This document shows positions 24,812 through 34,401 of a stretch of DNA of 64,000 nucleotides, piece after piece (the first letter of the stretch is position 1; the number at the start of each line of letters is the position of its first letter). The notes below the pieces were generated by a model. It searched no databases. It was given only the letters and a program-made list of their open reading frames with translations, and was not told the origin of the DNA. The stretch is from Reddybacter sp041277045. Lineage in GTDB: Bacteria > Pseudomonadota > Gammaproteobacteria > Pseudomonadales > Porticoccaceae. The translations under genes were made by a program, and so were the position numbers. The stretch is from assembly GCA_041277045.1 (NCBI GenBank), contig JBGFSY010000001.1:1426001-1490000 (forward strand), read 5' to 3'.

Positions 24812-26194
24812 GTGGCAGAATTGATAGCGAGTAACAGACTGACAGTCGTGGTGGGCCTTGGCGCCACGGGCTTGTCTGTGGCTCGCTTTCTGTCGGCTCA
24901 GGGTGAGCCATTTGTGGTCGTCGATAGCCGCGAGCAACCGCCAGCGTTGGCGCAGTTAACTAAAGAATTACCCGAGGTGCGTACCGAGTTGGGTCAGCTC
25001 GACGCCGCCACCTTGTGCAGCGCCAATCAGTTGATCGTTAGCCCCGGTCTGCGCCTCGACACCCCTGCGCTGCTTGAAGCTGCAAATGCCGGGGTCGAAA
25101 TTATTGGTGATGTTGAGCTTTTTGCTCGCCACGCCCTGGCACCCATTGTGGCGATTACCGGTTCCAACGGTAAAAGTACGGTGACCACCTTGCTCGGTGA
25201 AATGGCGCGGCTGGCGGGTAAAAAGGCTGGTGTTGGCGGCAACCTCGGTACGCCGGCGCTTGATTTGTTGAGTGACGAAAAAGACTTATATGTACTTGAG
25301 TTGTCCAGCTTCCAGCTCGAAAGTATCGAGGCACTGGGTGCAGAAGTGGCCACCGTGCTCAATGTTAGCCCCGACCATATGGATCGCTACGAATCCATTC
25401 TCGACTACCATCGCGCCAAGCACCGGGTGTTTAAGGGTGCTCGGCAGATCGTGGTCAATCGTGACGATTGCTTGTCTCAGCCGCTGATTAGCGATGCGGT
25501 GACTAACTGGAGTTTCGGTTTAGGTAAGCCTGACTTTTGCGCTTTTGGCCTACTCGAGCATCAAGGTGAAAGTTGGCTGGCCTTTCAGTTCGAACCACTA
25601 ATGCCGGTGGCTGATGTGCGAATTAAAGGTCGCCACAATATTACCAATGCCCTGGCTGCTCTTGCACTGGGTCACGCCGTGGATCTACCCCGTGAGGCCA
25701 TGTTGGCAGCACTGCAGCGCTTTCCGGGTCTGGCTCATCGCTGCCAAAATATTGCCGAGCGCGAGGCTGTGATCTGGATTGATGACTCCAAGGCGACCAA
25801 TGTGGGTGCCACGGTGGCGGCCATTGAAGGTCTGTCCAATCAGGCTGCTAATCCAGAGGATAAAGCAGCCAAAATCGTACTAATTGCCGGCGGTCAGGCC
25901 AAGGGGCAGAACTTTGGTGCCCTGGCTCAGGTGCTGCCCGGCAGAGTAAAGCAGGTCATTCTGATGGGCGAAGACGCCGATCAATTGGCCCAGGCTTTCG
26001 GCAAATGCGTACCCAGTATTCACGCCACCTCCATGCAGGCTGCTGTCAGTGCCGCAGCGCGTATGACGCAGGCCGGCGATACCGTCCTTCTGTCACCGGC
26101 TTGCGCCAGCTTTGATATGTTTTCGGGTTTTGAGGCGCGCGGCCGTTGTTTTGTTGAAGCGGTGAAAAGCCTTGGCACGGGAGGGGACTCATGA
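24812..26194 (+). CDS. murD: UDP-MurNAc-L-alanine:D-glutamate ligase MurD
   Basis: Adds D-glutamate to UDP-MurNAc-L-Ala. The N-terminal Rossmann part (VVVGLGATGLSVARFL), the ATP loop AITGSNGKST, the SPDHMDRY block and the late DDSKATNVGAT are all present. I choose GTG 24812 because AGAGGG lies just upstream and the N-terminus then has the usual length (460 residues). ATG 24797 in the same frame has no good ribosome site but cannot be excluded. The stop overlaps ftsW by four bases. Confidence 0.96.
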   Translation: MAELIASNRLTVVVGLGATGLSVARFLSAQGEPFVVVDSREQPPALAQLTKELPEVRTELGQLDAATLCSANQLIVSPGLRLDTPALLEAANAGVEIIGDVELFARHALAPIVAITGSNGKSTVTTLLGEMARLAGKKAGVGGNLGTPALDLLSDEKDLYVLELSSFQLESIEALGAEVATVLNVSPDHMDRYESILDYHRAKHRVFKGARQIVVNRDDCLSQPLISDAVTNWSFGLGKPDFCAFGLLEHQGESWLAFQFEPLMPVADVRIKGRHNITNALAALALGHAVDLPREAMLAALQRFPGLAHRCQNIAEREAVIWIDDSKATNVGATVAAIEGLSNQAANPEDKAAKIVLIAGGQAKGQNFGALAQVLPGRVKQVILMGEDADQLAQAFGKCVPSIHATSMQAAVSAAARMTQAGDTVLLSPACASFDMFSGFEARGRCFVEAVKSLGTGGDS

Positions 26195-27432
26195 GCACTG
26201 TGAAAATGAATGCCTCGGTGACCACAGACTTTCCCGCATTGGCTCTGTTTGCCAATTTATGGCAGCCCAAACCGCTGCAGTATGTCGACCGCTATTTACT
26301 CGTCGCCGTGCTGGCGCTGGTGTCGGTGGGTTTGTTGATGATTATGTCGGCCTCCATTAGCTTTGCCGATCACAAGTACGGCGATGGCTTTTTCTTTACC
26401 AAACGCCACCTGATGTATCTGCTAATTGGCAGTAGTGCGGCGCTGGTCGTTCTGCAAATTTCCATGCGCTGGTGGTATGAGCAGGCCGGTCTGATCGTCC
26501 TACTTGGTGCCCTGGCGCTGGCCTTGGTCTTGATTCCGGGCGTTGGCCACGCCGTTAACGGTAGTCGACGTTGGTTCAAATTGGGCATGTTTACCCTGCA
26601 GGTTTCTGAGCTGGCGAAGGTATGCATGATCTTCTTCGTTGCCGCCTATTTGCAGCGTCATCAATTGCGTTTACAGGATAGCTGGCACAGTTTTGCTATT
26701 CCTCTTGCGGTACTCAGCGTGTTCGCCTTTTTGCTGCTGCTGGAGCCCGACTTCGGTTCAACGGTGGTGATGGCGGCAACCGTACTGGCCATGCTTTTTC
26801 TTGCCGGTGTACGTTTGTGGCAGTTTTTGAGCTTAATGGCAGTGGGTATCGCGGGTGTCGCGACTCTGGCCCTGACCTCCGAATATCGCTTTCGCCGACT
26901 AGTGACTTTCCTCGATCCCTGGGCGCAACAGTTTGGCGATGGTTATCAATTGACCCAATCACTGATTGCCTTTGGCCGCGGTGAGTGGTTTGGCGTGGGA
27001 CTGGGCAACAGTGTGCAAAAGCTCTTCTATTTGCCCGAGGCCCATACCGACTTCGTGTTTGCCATTCTCGCCGAGGAGTTTGGTCTGTTCGGTGTGCTGG
27101 TGGTGATGGCGCTGTTTGTGCTGATGATTGTGCGGATTTTAATCATCGCCCGCAAAGCCGTGCAGCGCCAGGACTGGTTTTCAGCTTACGTGGTCTTTGG
27201 CATCGGCATTTTATTGGCTGGTCAGGTGTTTATTAATATCGGCGTGACATCCGGTCTGCTGCCAACCAAGGGCTTGACCCTGCCCTTTATTAGCTACGGC
27301 GGCAGTAGTCTGCTGGTCTGCGCGGTGATGATTGCCCTGGTGCTACGCGTCGGTATTGAAATGGACGATATGGCCGCACTCGCTAAGCGAACGAGCCCCA
27401 GCGGTAGGGCAAAGCGGGGGGCAAAATCATGA
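26191..27432 (+). CDS. ftsW: Septal peptidoglycan glycosyltransferase FtsW (SEDS family)
   Basis: A ten-helix SEDS protein that polymerises lipid II at the septum together with FtsI. Signature segments are LLMIMSASISFA early on, NGSRRWFKLGMFTLQVSELAK, LLLEPDFGSTVVM, RFRRLVTFLDPW and, near the end, GLLPTKGLTLPFISYGGSS. Length 413 residues, with a basic C-terminal tail (TSPSGRAKRGAKS). Start and stop overlap murD and murG by four bases each. Confidence 0.97.
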   Translation: MSTVKMNASVTTDFPALALFANLWQPKPLQYVDRYLLVAVLALVSVGLLMIMSASISFADHKYGDGFFFTKRHLMYLLIGSSAALVVLQISMRWWYEQAGLIVLLGALALALVLIPGVGHAVNGSRRWFKLGMFTLQVSELAKVCMIFFVAAYLQRHQLRLQDSWHSFAIPLAVLSVFAFLLLLEPDFGSTVVMAATVLAMLFLAGVRLWQFLSLMAVGIAGVATLALTSEYRFRRLVTFLDPWAQQFGDGYQLTQSLIAFGRGEWFGVGLGNSVQKLFYLPEAHTDFVFAILAEEFGLFGVLVVMALFVLMIVRILIIARKAVQRQDWFSAYVVFGIGILLAGQVFINIGVTSGLLPTKGLTLPFISYGGSSLLVCAVMIALVLRVGIEMDDMAALAKRTSPSGRAKRGAKS

Positions 27433-28505
27433 GTGCGAAGCGCGTATTGATTATGGCCGGTGGCACTGGCGGTCACGTGTTCCCGGCATTGGCGGTGGCA
27501 GAAGAGTTGCGCGAGCGCGGTGTAGCCGTGACCTGGCTGGGCACACGGCGAGGCATCGAAGCCAATTTAGTACCGGCTGCAGACTTCCCTATTCGCTTTA
27601 TCGACGTGGTCGGTCTGCGTGGTAAAAGCGGTGTCGTGGGCAAGCTCAAAGCGCCCTTTGCTTTATTGAAAGCCCTGTGTCAAGCCGTTGGCGTGGTGCG
27701 CAGTGTCGGGCCTCAATGTGTGCTGGGATTTGGCGGTTTTGCCTCTGGCCCCGGTGGTTTGGCGGCTCGATTGTTGGGCAAGCCCCTGGTGATTCACGAG
27801 CAGAATGCGGTCGCCGGTACCACCAATAGGGTTTTACAAAAGCTGGCGACCCGTGTACTGGAGGCCTTTCCCAATGCGCTGGCAAAAGGCCAGCACTGTG
27901 GCAATCCGGTGCGTCGAGAGATCAGTGCCCTTGCAGCACCGCAAACGCGCTTGTCCTTGGCTGAAGGACAACGCCCCCGACTATTGGTACTTGGTGGCAG
28001 TCTTGGCGCACTGGCGATTAATCAGGTGCTGCCCGAGGCGCTGGCCTTACTGGCTGAAAACAATCGTCCGGCGGTTGTTCACCAGTGCGGCGAAAAACAT
28101 CTCGAACTGACGCGCAAGGCCTATCGAGACGCAGGTGTCGCCGCAGAGGTCGTCGCCTTTGTCGATGATATGGCGGCGGCTTATGGCGCGGCAGATTTTG
28201 TGATTTGTCGGGCGGGCGCATTGACCATTTCTGAACTGACAGCGGCCGGCCTGGGTGCGGTGTTAATTCCCTATCCTCACGCCATTGACGATCACCAGAG
28301 CGAAAATGCGCGCTGGCTGGTCGACAACAATGCCGCTGTGATGATGCAACAAAAAGATCTTAAGCCGGAGGCTCTGACGACCTTGCTGGAAGAATTACTC
28401 GCAAATAAACAACGATTGGTGGCGATGGCCGTAGCGGCGCGCGCCCTGGCCCTGCCCGATGCAGTCAATACCGTGGCCAATGTCTGTGAAGAGGTGATGG
28501 CATGA
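27429..28505 (+). CDS. murG: Lipid II-forming N-acetylglucosamine transferase MurG
   Basis: A GT-B glycosyltransferase at the inner face of the membrane that adds GlcNAc to lipid I. The N-terminal G-loop MAGGTGGHVFPALAVA, FGGFASGPGG, HEQNAVAGTTNR, VLGGSLGA and the donor-site block RAGALTISELTAAGLGAVLI are diagnostic. Length 358 residues is standard. It overlaps ftsW and murC by four bases each. Confidence 0.98.
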   Translation: MSAKRVLIMAGGTGGHVFPALAVAEELRERGVAVTWLGTRRGIEANLVPAADFPIRFIDVVGLRGKSGVVGKLKAPFALLKALCQAVGVVRSVGPQCVLGFGGFASGPGGLAARLLGKPLVIHEQNAVAGTTNRVLQKLATRVLEAFPNALAKGQHCGNPVRREISALAAPQTRLSLAEGQRPRLLVLGGSLGALAINQVLPEALALLAENNRPAVVHQCGEKHLELTRKAYRDAGVAAEVVAFVDDMAAAYGAADFVICRAGALTISELTAAGLGAVLIPYPHAIDDHQSENARWLVDNNAAVMMQQKDLKPEALTTLLEELLANKQRLVAMAVAARALALPDAVNTVANVCEEVMA

Positions 28506-29923
28506 GTGGCGTTTACGAAGTGCCAGAAATGCGTCGCATCCGCCGCATCCATTTTATCGGTATCGGTGGCAGCGGCATGTGTGGCATTGCTGAGGTGCTA
28601 CTGAACCAGGGTTACGTGGTTTCTGGTTCTGACCTGGCAGCTAATGCCAATATTCAGCGCCTGCGTGGCATGGGTGCCCATATTGATATTGGCCACAAGG
28701 GTGAGCAGGTTAAGGGTGTCGACGTGGTGGTGCAGTCCTCCGCTGTGGATGAAGAGAATCCGGAGATTGTCGCCGCGCGGGAGTCCCGTATTCCCGTGGT
28801 GCGTCGCGCTGAAATGCTCGCCGAGCTGATGCGCTACCGCCACAGTATTGCCGTTGCCGGTACCCACGGTAAAACCACCACAACTAGCCTACTGGCTAAT
28901 GTGCTGGCAGAAGCGGGGCGGGCACCGACCTTTGTGATCGGCGGTAAAGTGACCAGTGTTGGCACTAACGCTCAGCTGGGCGAGAGCCGCTATCTGGTGG
29001 CCGAGGCCGATGAAAGTGATGCTTCATTTTTGCACCTCCAGCCCATGGTGGCGGTGGTGACCAATATTGAAGCCGATCACATGGAAACCTACGACTTTGA
29101 CTTCTCGAAGTTGAAGCAGACCTTTATTGAATTCCTCCACAACCTGCCGTTTTACGGTTTGGCAGTGTTGTGTATTGACGATCCGGTGGTGAGAGAAATT
29201 ATGCCATTGGTATCGCGCCCCGTGTTGACCTATGGCTTTAGCGAGGATGCGGATTACCGTATCAGTGAGGCCGCAGTTGAAGAACGCAACGCTTATTTTC
29301 AGGTCGATCGGCCGGAGGGTTTAAGTAGTCTCAAAATTAAGCTGAATATTCCCGGTCGCCACAATATGTTGAATGCCACAGCGGCCATTGCCGTCGCCAC
29401 CGATGAAGGCCTGGATGATGCCGCAATTTGCGCTGGACTGGCGGGCTTTCAGGGCGTGGGTCGACGTTTCGAAGTCTACGGTAACTATCCCGTTGCCGGG
29501 GGCGCAGGTACTGCGCTGTTGGTGGATGACTACGGCCATCACCCCAGTGAGGTTAAAGCGACGATAGAAGCGGTGCGCGAAGGCTGGCCGCAACGTCGTC
29601 TGGTGCTGATTTTTCAACCCCACCGCTATACCCGTACGCGGGATCTCTACGATGATTTTGTCGAAGTGCTGTCAGAGACTGATGCTTTAATCATCGTGCC
29701 AGTTTATACCGCCGGGGAGGACGAAATCCCCGGTGCCACCAGTCGACATCTGTGCGGCGCCATTCGCCAGCGCGGCAAGATTGACCCGGTCTATGCCGAG
29801 TCGATAGAGGCCGCTCCTGAGGTCCTTAAAACACTGGTGAAACCCGGTGATATTGTTATGACCCAGGGTGCGGGCAGCGTTAGTAAGTTGGTTAAACTTC
29901 TCGCCGATGGGGGTTTGCAATAA
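28502..29923 (+). CDS. murC: UDP-N-acetylmuramate:L-alanine ligase MurC
   Basis: Adds the first amino acid, L-alanine, to UDP-MurNAc. IHFIGIGGSGMCGIAEVL at the N-terminus, GTHGKTTTTS as the ATP loop, EADESDASF, NIEADHMETY and DDYGHHPSEV are MurC hallmarks. Length 473 residues is normal. The start overlaps murG by four bases; ddl follows after two bases. Confidence 0.98.
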   Translation: MSGVYEVPEMRRIRRIHFIGIGGSGMCGIAEVLLNQGYVVSGSDLAANANIQRLRGMGAHIDIGHKGEQVKGVDVVVQSSAVDEENPEIVAARESRIPVVRRAEMLAELMRYRHSIAVAGTHGKTTTTSLLANVLAEAGRAPTFVIGGKVTSVGTNAQLGESRYLVAEADESDASFLHLQPMVAVVTNIEADHMETYDFDFSKLKQTFIEFLHNLPFYGLAVLCIDDPVVREIMPLVSRPVLTYGFSEDADYRISEAAVEERNAYFQVDRPEGLSSLKIKLNIPGRHNMLNATAAIAVATDEGLDDAAICAGLAGFQGVGRRFEVYGNYPVAGGAGTALLVDDYGHHPSEVKATIEAVREGWPQRRLVLIFQPHRYTRTRDLYDDFVEVLSETDALIIVPVYTAGEDEIPGATSRHLCGAIRQRGKIDPVYAESIEAAPEVLKTLVKPGDIVMTQGAGSVSKLVKLLADGGLQ

Positions 29924-29925
29924 GC

Positions 29926-30909
29926 ATGTCGGCTATCAATTCCTCATCCTCTGTAAACATCGCGCTTGGCCGTATCGTCGTGCTTTACGGTGGACAGTCG
30001 GGCGAGCGCGAGGTGTCGCTGAAGGGTGGCAAGGCCGTTCTTTCAGCCCTAGAGGCCAAAGGTCTGGATGCACACGGGCTGGACTTGGAGCCGGGCTGGA
30101 TAGCGGAACTTGAAGCACTGCAAGCGGATCACGTTTTTATTGTTCTCCACGGCGCGGGCGGTGAAGACGGCACCGTGCAGGGTGTGTTGGAATGCATGGG
30201 CCTGCCCTATACCGGCAGTGGTGTGTTGGCTTCTGCGTTGGCAATGGACAAGCTGCGCTGCAAGCAATTATGGCAGGGCATTGGTCTGCCCACGGCGGAT
30301 TTTGCGCTGCTGCATAAAGACAGTGACTGGTCGGCTCTACTTGCTGAATTGGGCGGCGAAGTGATGGTTAAGCCCGCTAGCGAAGGTTCCAGCCTGGGCA
30401 TGGCAAAGGCCAGTAGTGGTGATGAACTACAAGCTGCCTGGCTTGCCGCCGATGTCTTTGACAGTGTGGTGCTCGCCGAGCGTTGGCTCAGCGGTGCTGA
30501 GTACACGGTAGCCATTCTTAACGATCGTCCGCTCCCCGTCATTAAGCTGGAAACCGATCGACCCTTTTACGATTACGAAGCGAAATATCTGGCCGATGAC
30601 ACGCGCTATATCTGCCCCTGTGGTTTGTCAGCCGACGATGAAAAAGCCATGCAGGCATTGGCGCTGGAAGCGTTTGCCAGCCTTGGTTGCCAGGGCTGGG
30701 GTCGCGTTGATGTGATGATGACAGACGCTGGCGAGCCGTGTTTGCTCGAAGTGAACACGGTGCCGGGCATGACGGATCACAGTTTAGTGCCGATGGCAGC
30801 GGCAGCGGCAGGCTTGAATTTTGCTGATTTGCTGATTGAGATATTACAGACCTCATTGCATGAAAGTGAGAAAAACTCACCTTCTACAATCGCTGGGGGG
30901 GCTGCCTGA
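29926..30909 (+). CDS. ddlB: D-alanine:D-alanine ligase
   Basis: An ATP-grasp enzyme that joins two D-alanines for MurF. GGQSGEREVSLKGG at the N-terminus, HGAGGEDGTVQG, the substrate-binding Ser in KPASEGSSLGM, RVDVMM and the LEVNTVPGMTDHSLVP metal-binding end are conserved. Length 327 residues, slightly longer than E. coli DdlB because of an N-terminal Ser-rich stretch. The terminal Ser/Pro/Gly-rich tail is followed directly by ftsQ. Position between murC and ftsQ supports the DdlB name. Confidence 0.97.
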   Translation: MSAINSSSSVNIALGRIVVLYGGQSGEREVSLKGGKAVLSALEAKGLDAHGLDLEPGWIAELEALQADHVFIVLHGAGGEDGTVQGVLECMGLPYTGSGVLASALAMDKLRCKQLWQGIGLPTADFALLHKDSDWSALLAELGGEVMVKPASEGSSLGMAKASSGDELQAAWLAADVFDSVVLAERWLSGAEYTVAILNDRPLPVIKLETDRPFYDYEAKYLADDTRYICPCGLSADDEKAMQALALEAFASLGCQGWGRVDVMMTDAGEPCLLEVNTVPGMTDHSLVPMAAAAAGLNFADLLIEILQTSLHESEKNSPSTIAGGAA

Positions 30910-30910
30910 T

Positions 30911-31714
30911 ATGGCTCGCACCACACCCGCCAGAGCCAAAGCGCGCGGCGCACGACGCAATCAAATGCAGCGTGAAGCCAGGTCGAGTGATGCGCTGCTA
31001 CGAGTCTTGGAGTGGCTAAAAAGTTTGGCGCGTTTTTCTCTGTTGGCCGCTGTGCTAGTCGCGTTTACGGTCGGTTCGGTGTCCTTGTATCGCTATATCG
31101 ACAGACCGTTGGCGCGCATTGCCGTTACTAGCCCTTATCAGCGAGTGGCACAAAGTGAAATAGAAGTTTTGGTCGGTGATATCACCAGCGGTGGTTTTAT
31201 CAGCCTCGATTTGACTGTCGTGCGCGAGCGCCTTGAAGCTCATCCATGGATAGCGTCGGCCAGTGTGCGCCGTCAATGGCCTGACCGTTTACAGCTCAGC
31301 ATTGTTGAAGAAGTACCCATAGCGCGCTGGCGTGACAGTGGTTTTTTGAATCGCAGTGGTGTGGCGCTTAAAGCGACGGACAATAGTACTCTCAGCAGCT
31401 TGCCGCACTTGGTGGGGCCAGAGGGTAGCTCGCGCCGGGTGATGAGCGAATTTCGCGATGTTAGCGAGTTGATGTTCAGCCAGGACTTAAAAGTCGTGGC
31501 CTTTAGTGTCGACGCTCACGGCGCTCGCAGCTTGACGCTGGCTTCGGGCCACGCAGTGGTGCTGGGTCGCGGTGATGTAATCGCTAAAGTACGGCGCTTT
31601 TTGACGATTTGGCAGGGTGAGCTGGCCAGTAGACAGCAAGAGATTAAAGCGATTGATGCGCGTTATGACAACGGTGTGGCGGTGTCGTGGCAGAAAAGTG
31701 ATATTTCGAGCTGA
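30911..31714 (+). CDS. ftsQ: Cell division protein FtsQ
   Basis: A 267-residue bitopic divisome protein. A basic cytoplasmic N-terminus (TTPARAKARGARRNQ) is followed by one membrane helix (LARFSLLAAVLVAFTVGSVS), the POTRA domain (IAVTSPYQRV...HPWIASASVRRQWPDRL) and the beta domain. The ATG at 30911 lies one base after the ddl stop with GGGGGG upstream; longer frames would run back into ddl. FtsQ links FtsL/FtsB to the ring. Confidence 0.95.
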   Translation: MARTTPARAKARGARRNQMQREARSSDALLRVLEWLKSLARFSLLAAVLVAFTVGSVSLYRYIDRPLARIAVTSPYQRVAQSEIEVLVGDITSGGFISLDLTVVRERLEAHPWIASASVRRQWPDRLQLSIVEEVPIARWRDSGFLNRSGVALKATDNSTLSSLPHLVGPEGSSRRVMSEFRDVSELMFSQDLKVVAFSVDAHGARSLTLASGHAVVLGRGDVIAKVRRFLTIWQGELASRQQEIKAIDARYDNGVAVSWQKSDISS

Positions 31715-31752
31715 TGTGTCAGCTTAAAGATAAGAGAAAAAGAGCTTAATTC

Positions 31753-32985
31753 ATGGCAAATAATAGCAACGAGCAAATGATCGTCGGCCTCGATATTGGC
31801 ACCTCGAAAGTGGTGGCCATTGTCGGTGTGGCGGGCCCCGATGGACAGCTAGAAATTGTCGGTACCGGCATGCACCCCTCTTCGGGTTTAAAGAAGGGTG
31901 TGGTGGTGAACATTGAGTCCACCGTGGCGGCCATTGAGCGGGCGGTACAGGAGGTTGAGTTAATGGCCGGTTGCCAGGTTCACTCGGTCTACGCCGGCAT
32001 TGCGGGCAATCATATTCGCAGCCTCAATTCACACGGCATTGTTGCTATTCGCGATCGCGAGGTGCACCGCCTCGATGTGGAACGGGTGATTGATGCAGCG
32101 CGGGCAGTGGCGATTCCGGCCGACCAGGAAATTCTTCACGTCTTGCCACAGGAATACATCATCGACAACCAGGAAGGTGTGCGTGAACCTCTGGGTATGT
32201 CGGGTGTGCGGCTGGAGGCCAAGGTGCATCTGGTGACCGGTGCCGCCAATGCCGCGCAAAACATTAAAAAGTGCATTCGCCGTTGTGGGCTGGAAGTGGA
32301 TGACGTCATCCTCGAGCAGCTGGCATCAAGTTATGCCGTGCTCACCGAAGATGAAAAACAACTTGGCGTGTGCATGGTGGATTTGGGGGGTGGCACCACA
32401 GACATCGCCATCTTTACCGATGGTGCCATTCGCCACACGGGTGTGATTCCCATTGCTGGTGATCAGGTCACCAACGACATTGCCATGGCCCTGCGTACGC
32501 CCACCGCTAATGCGGAGGAGCTGAAGATCAAATACGCCTGCGCACTGGCGAAACTGGCGCGGCCGGAAGAAACCATCAAAGTGCCGAGTGTCGGTGATCG
32601 TCCGCCAAGGGATCTTTCGCGCCAGGCGCTGGCCGAGGTGGTTGAGCCTCGCTACGACGAGTTATTTACGCTGGTACAGGCAGAGTTACGGCGCAGTGGT
32701 TTTGAAGAGCTGGTCGCTGCCGGCATCGTATTAACCGGCGGCACGGCGAAAATGGAAGGTGCGGTAGAGCTGGCAGAGGAAATTTTCCACATGCCGGTGA
32801 GGTTGGGCTGCCCACAAAATATTCAGGGTTTGAGCGATATCGTCAACAACCCGATTTATTCGACGGGTGTGGGTTTATTGCTCTATGGCCTGGAGCAACA
32901 GCGTGAAGGTGGTAAGGCACAGCAGGGTGAAAAGGGCGAGGGTTTGATGTCACGCATCAAGGCCTGGTTTAAAGAGCATTTTTGA
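31753..32985 (+). CDS. ftsA: Cell division protein FtsA
   Basis: An actin-like membrane anchor for FtsZ. LDIGTSKVVAIVG (phosphate 1), the LGVCMVDLGGGTTDIAIF block (phosphate 2) and VLTGGTAKMEG are present, with the SHS2-type 1C domain in between. The C-terminal amphipathic helix SRIKAWFKEHF would bind the inner membrane. Length 410 residues. A 38-base gap separates it from ftsQ and 63 bases lie before ftsZ. Confidence 0.98.
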   Translation: MANNSNEQMIVGLDIGTSKVVAIVGVAGPDGQLEIVGTGMHPSSGLKKGVVVNIESTVAAIERAVQEVELMAGCQVHSVYAGIAGNHIRSLNSHGIVAIRDREVHRLDVERVIDAARAVAIPADQEILHVLPQEYIIDNQEGVREPLGMSGVRLEAKVHLVTGAANAAQNIKKCIRRCGLEVDDVILEQLASSYAVLTEDEKQLGVCMVDLGGGTTDIAIFTDGAIRHTGVIPIAGDQVTNDIAMALRTPTANAEELKIKYACALAKLARPEETIKVPSVGDRPPRDLSRQALAEVVEPRYDELFTLVQAELRRSGFEELVAAGIVLTGGTAKMEGAVELAEEIFHMPVRLGCPQNIQGLSDIVNNPIYSTGVGLLLYGLEQQREGGKAQQGEKGEGLMSRIKAWFKEHF

Positions 32986-33048
32986 TTTTTTAATGAATAG
33001 TCAGGCGACTAGTTTGAAAACAGCAACGTTAATCGAGGGGTAAAAATC

Positions 33049-34263
33049 ATGTTTGAAATTGTGGATAGCATGCCGGAAACGGCAGAAATTAAGGTCATCG
33101 GCGTTGGTGGCGGTGGTGGCAATGCAGTACGGCATATGATCGACAGCCAGGTTGAAGGCGTCGAATTTATCTGTGCCAATACCGACTCGCAAGCCTTAAA
33201 AGGCCTGCCCGATGCAACATTGCTGCAGTTGGGCAATGGTATTACTAAAGGGCTTGGTGCCGGTGCTAATCCTGAAATTGGTCGCCAGGCAGCGATGGAA
33301 GACCGGGAGCGTATCGCCGAGGTACTTGAGGGTGCCGATATGGTGTTTATCACTGCGGGCATGGGCGGTGGTACCGGTACAGGCGCAGCGCCAGTGGTTG
33401 CTGATATCGCCAAAGATATGGGTATTTTGACCGTTGCTGTCGTGACTCGTCCTTTTCCGTTCGAAGGTCGCAAGCGCATGGCGATTGCCAATGAAGGCGT
33501 CAAGCTGTTAAAGGACAAAGTTGATTCACTCATTACTGTACCCAATGAAAAGCTGTTGTCTGTGTTGGGTAAAAGCACCACTTTGCTGGATGCCTTTAAG
33601 GCGGCTAACGATGTGTTGCTGGGTGCGGTACAAGGTATTGCCGACCTGATTATTCGCCCCGGTATGATTAACGTCGATTTCGCCGACGTGCGCACGGTGA
33701 TGTCGGAAATGGGTATGGCGATGATGGGATCGGGTATCGCCAGTGGTGAAAATCGCGCGCGTGAAGCGGCAGAGGCGGCTGTGCATAGTCCTCTGTTGGA
33801 AGATATCGACCTGCGTGGTGCTCGCGGCATTCTCGTCAATATCACCGCTGGCCCCAGCCTTTCACTGGGTGAGTTTTCTGATGTCGGTGATACGGTTGAG
33901 GAATTCGCATCGGATCAGGCTACCGTAGTTGTGGGTACAGTAATCGATGATGAAATGGGCGATGAGTTGCGCGTCACTGTGGTCGCGACAGGACTGGGCC
34001 GTGCAGAAGAAGTTAGTCGGCCCGTGCCTGCTAAAGTGGTCGATAACACCCTGAAAACCAATGGTGAGATTGATTATGGTCAGCTCGACCGGCCGACAGT
34101 TACTCGCACCGGTGGGCGTGGATCAATGCGTGGTGGTGCCGTAGCAGCAACAGCTATGGAGGCTGAACCACAAAGTGAGGCGATGGCCAAGGTGGCTGCG
34201 CATCAGGAAGCCGATATGGATTATCTGGATATTCCGGCCTTCTTGCGCCGCCAGGCTGACTAA
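33049..34263 (+). CDS. ftsZ: Cell division protein FtsZ
   Basis: The tubulin-like GTPase that forms the division ring. The tubulin signature GGGTGTGAAPVVA is near residues 105-117, with VIGVGGGGGNAV upstream and NVDFADVRTVM further on. A Gly/Ala linker separates the GTPase from the conserved C-terminal peptide DYLDIPAFLRRQAD, which binds FtsA and ZipA. Length 404 residues. It closes the dcw cluster; an imperfect GCCCAAAC/GTTTGGGC stem follows at 34294-34329. Confidence 0.98.
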   Translation: MFEIVDSMPETAEIKVIGVGGGGGNAVRHMIDSQVEGVEFICANTDSQALKGLPDATLLQLGNGITKGLGAGANPEIGRQAAMEDRERIAEVLEGADMVFITAGMGGGTGTGAAPVVADIAKDMGILTVAVVTRPFPFEGRKRMAIANEGVKLLKDKVDSLITVPNEKLLSVLGKSTTLLDAFKAANDVLLGAVQGIADLIIRPGMINVDFADVRTVMSEMGMAMMGSGIASGENRAREAAEAAVHSPLLEDIDLRGARGILVNITAGPSLSLGEFSDVGDTVEEFASDQATVVVGTVIDDEMGDELRVTVVATGLGRAEEVSRPVPAKVVDNTLKTNGEIDYGQLDRPTVTRTGGRGSMRGGAVAATAMEAEPQSEAMAKVAAHQEADMDYLDIPAFLRRQAD

Positions 34264-34293
34264 GCTGTATTAACTGACGGAATAGTTCGCTGC

Positions 34294-34329
34294 GCCCAAA
34301 CCTTGCATACCCCTCTGCAGTGTTTGGGC
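34294..34329 (+). terminator. Possible terminator after ftsZ
   Basis: GCCCAAAC (34294-34301) pairs with GTTTGGGC (34322-34329) around a 20-base loop that can form a small inner stem. No T-tract follows, so this is weak as a rho-independent terminator; it may only attenuate read-through into lpxC. Confidence 0.4.
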
Positions 34330-34363
34330 TAAACAATATTTGGTAGAGCAATGTCGGTGATTT

Positions 34364-34372
34364 TGCTACTAT
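34364..34372 (+). promoter_or_regulatory. Possible extended -10 promoter of lpxC
   Basis: TGCTACTAT fits the TGnTAnnnT extended -10 form and lies about 30 bases before the lpxC start. No good -35 is at the right distance. Support is position plus this motif only. Confidence 0.4.
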
Positions 34373-34401
34373 CCCGCTCCTACGAGCAGGGGATATAAGC
34401 A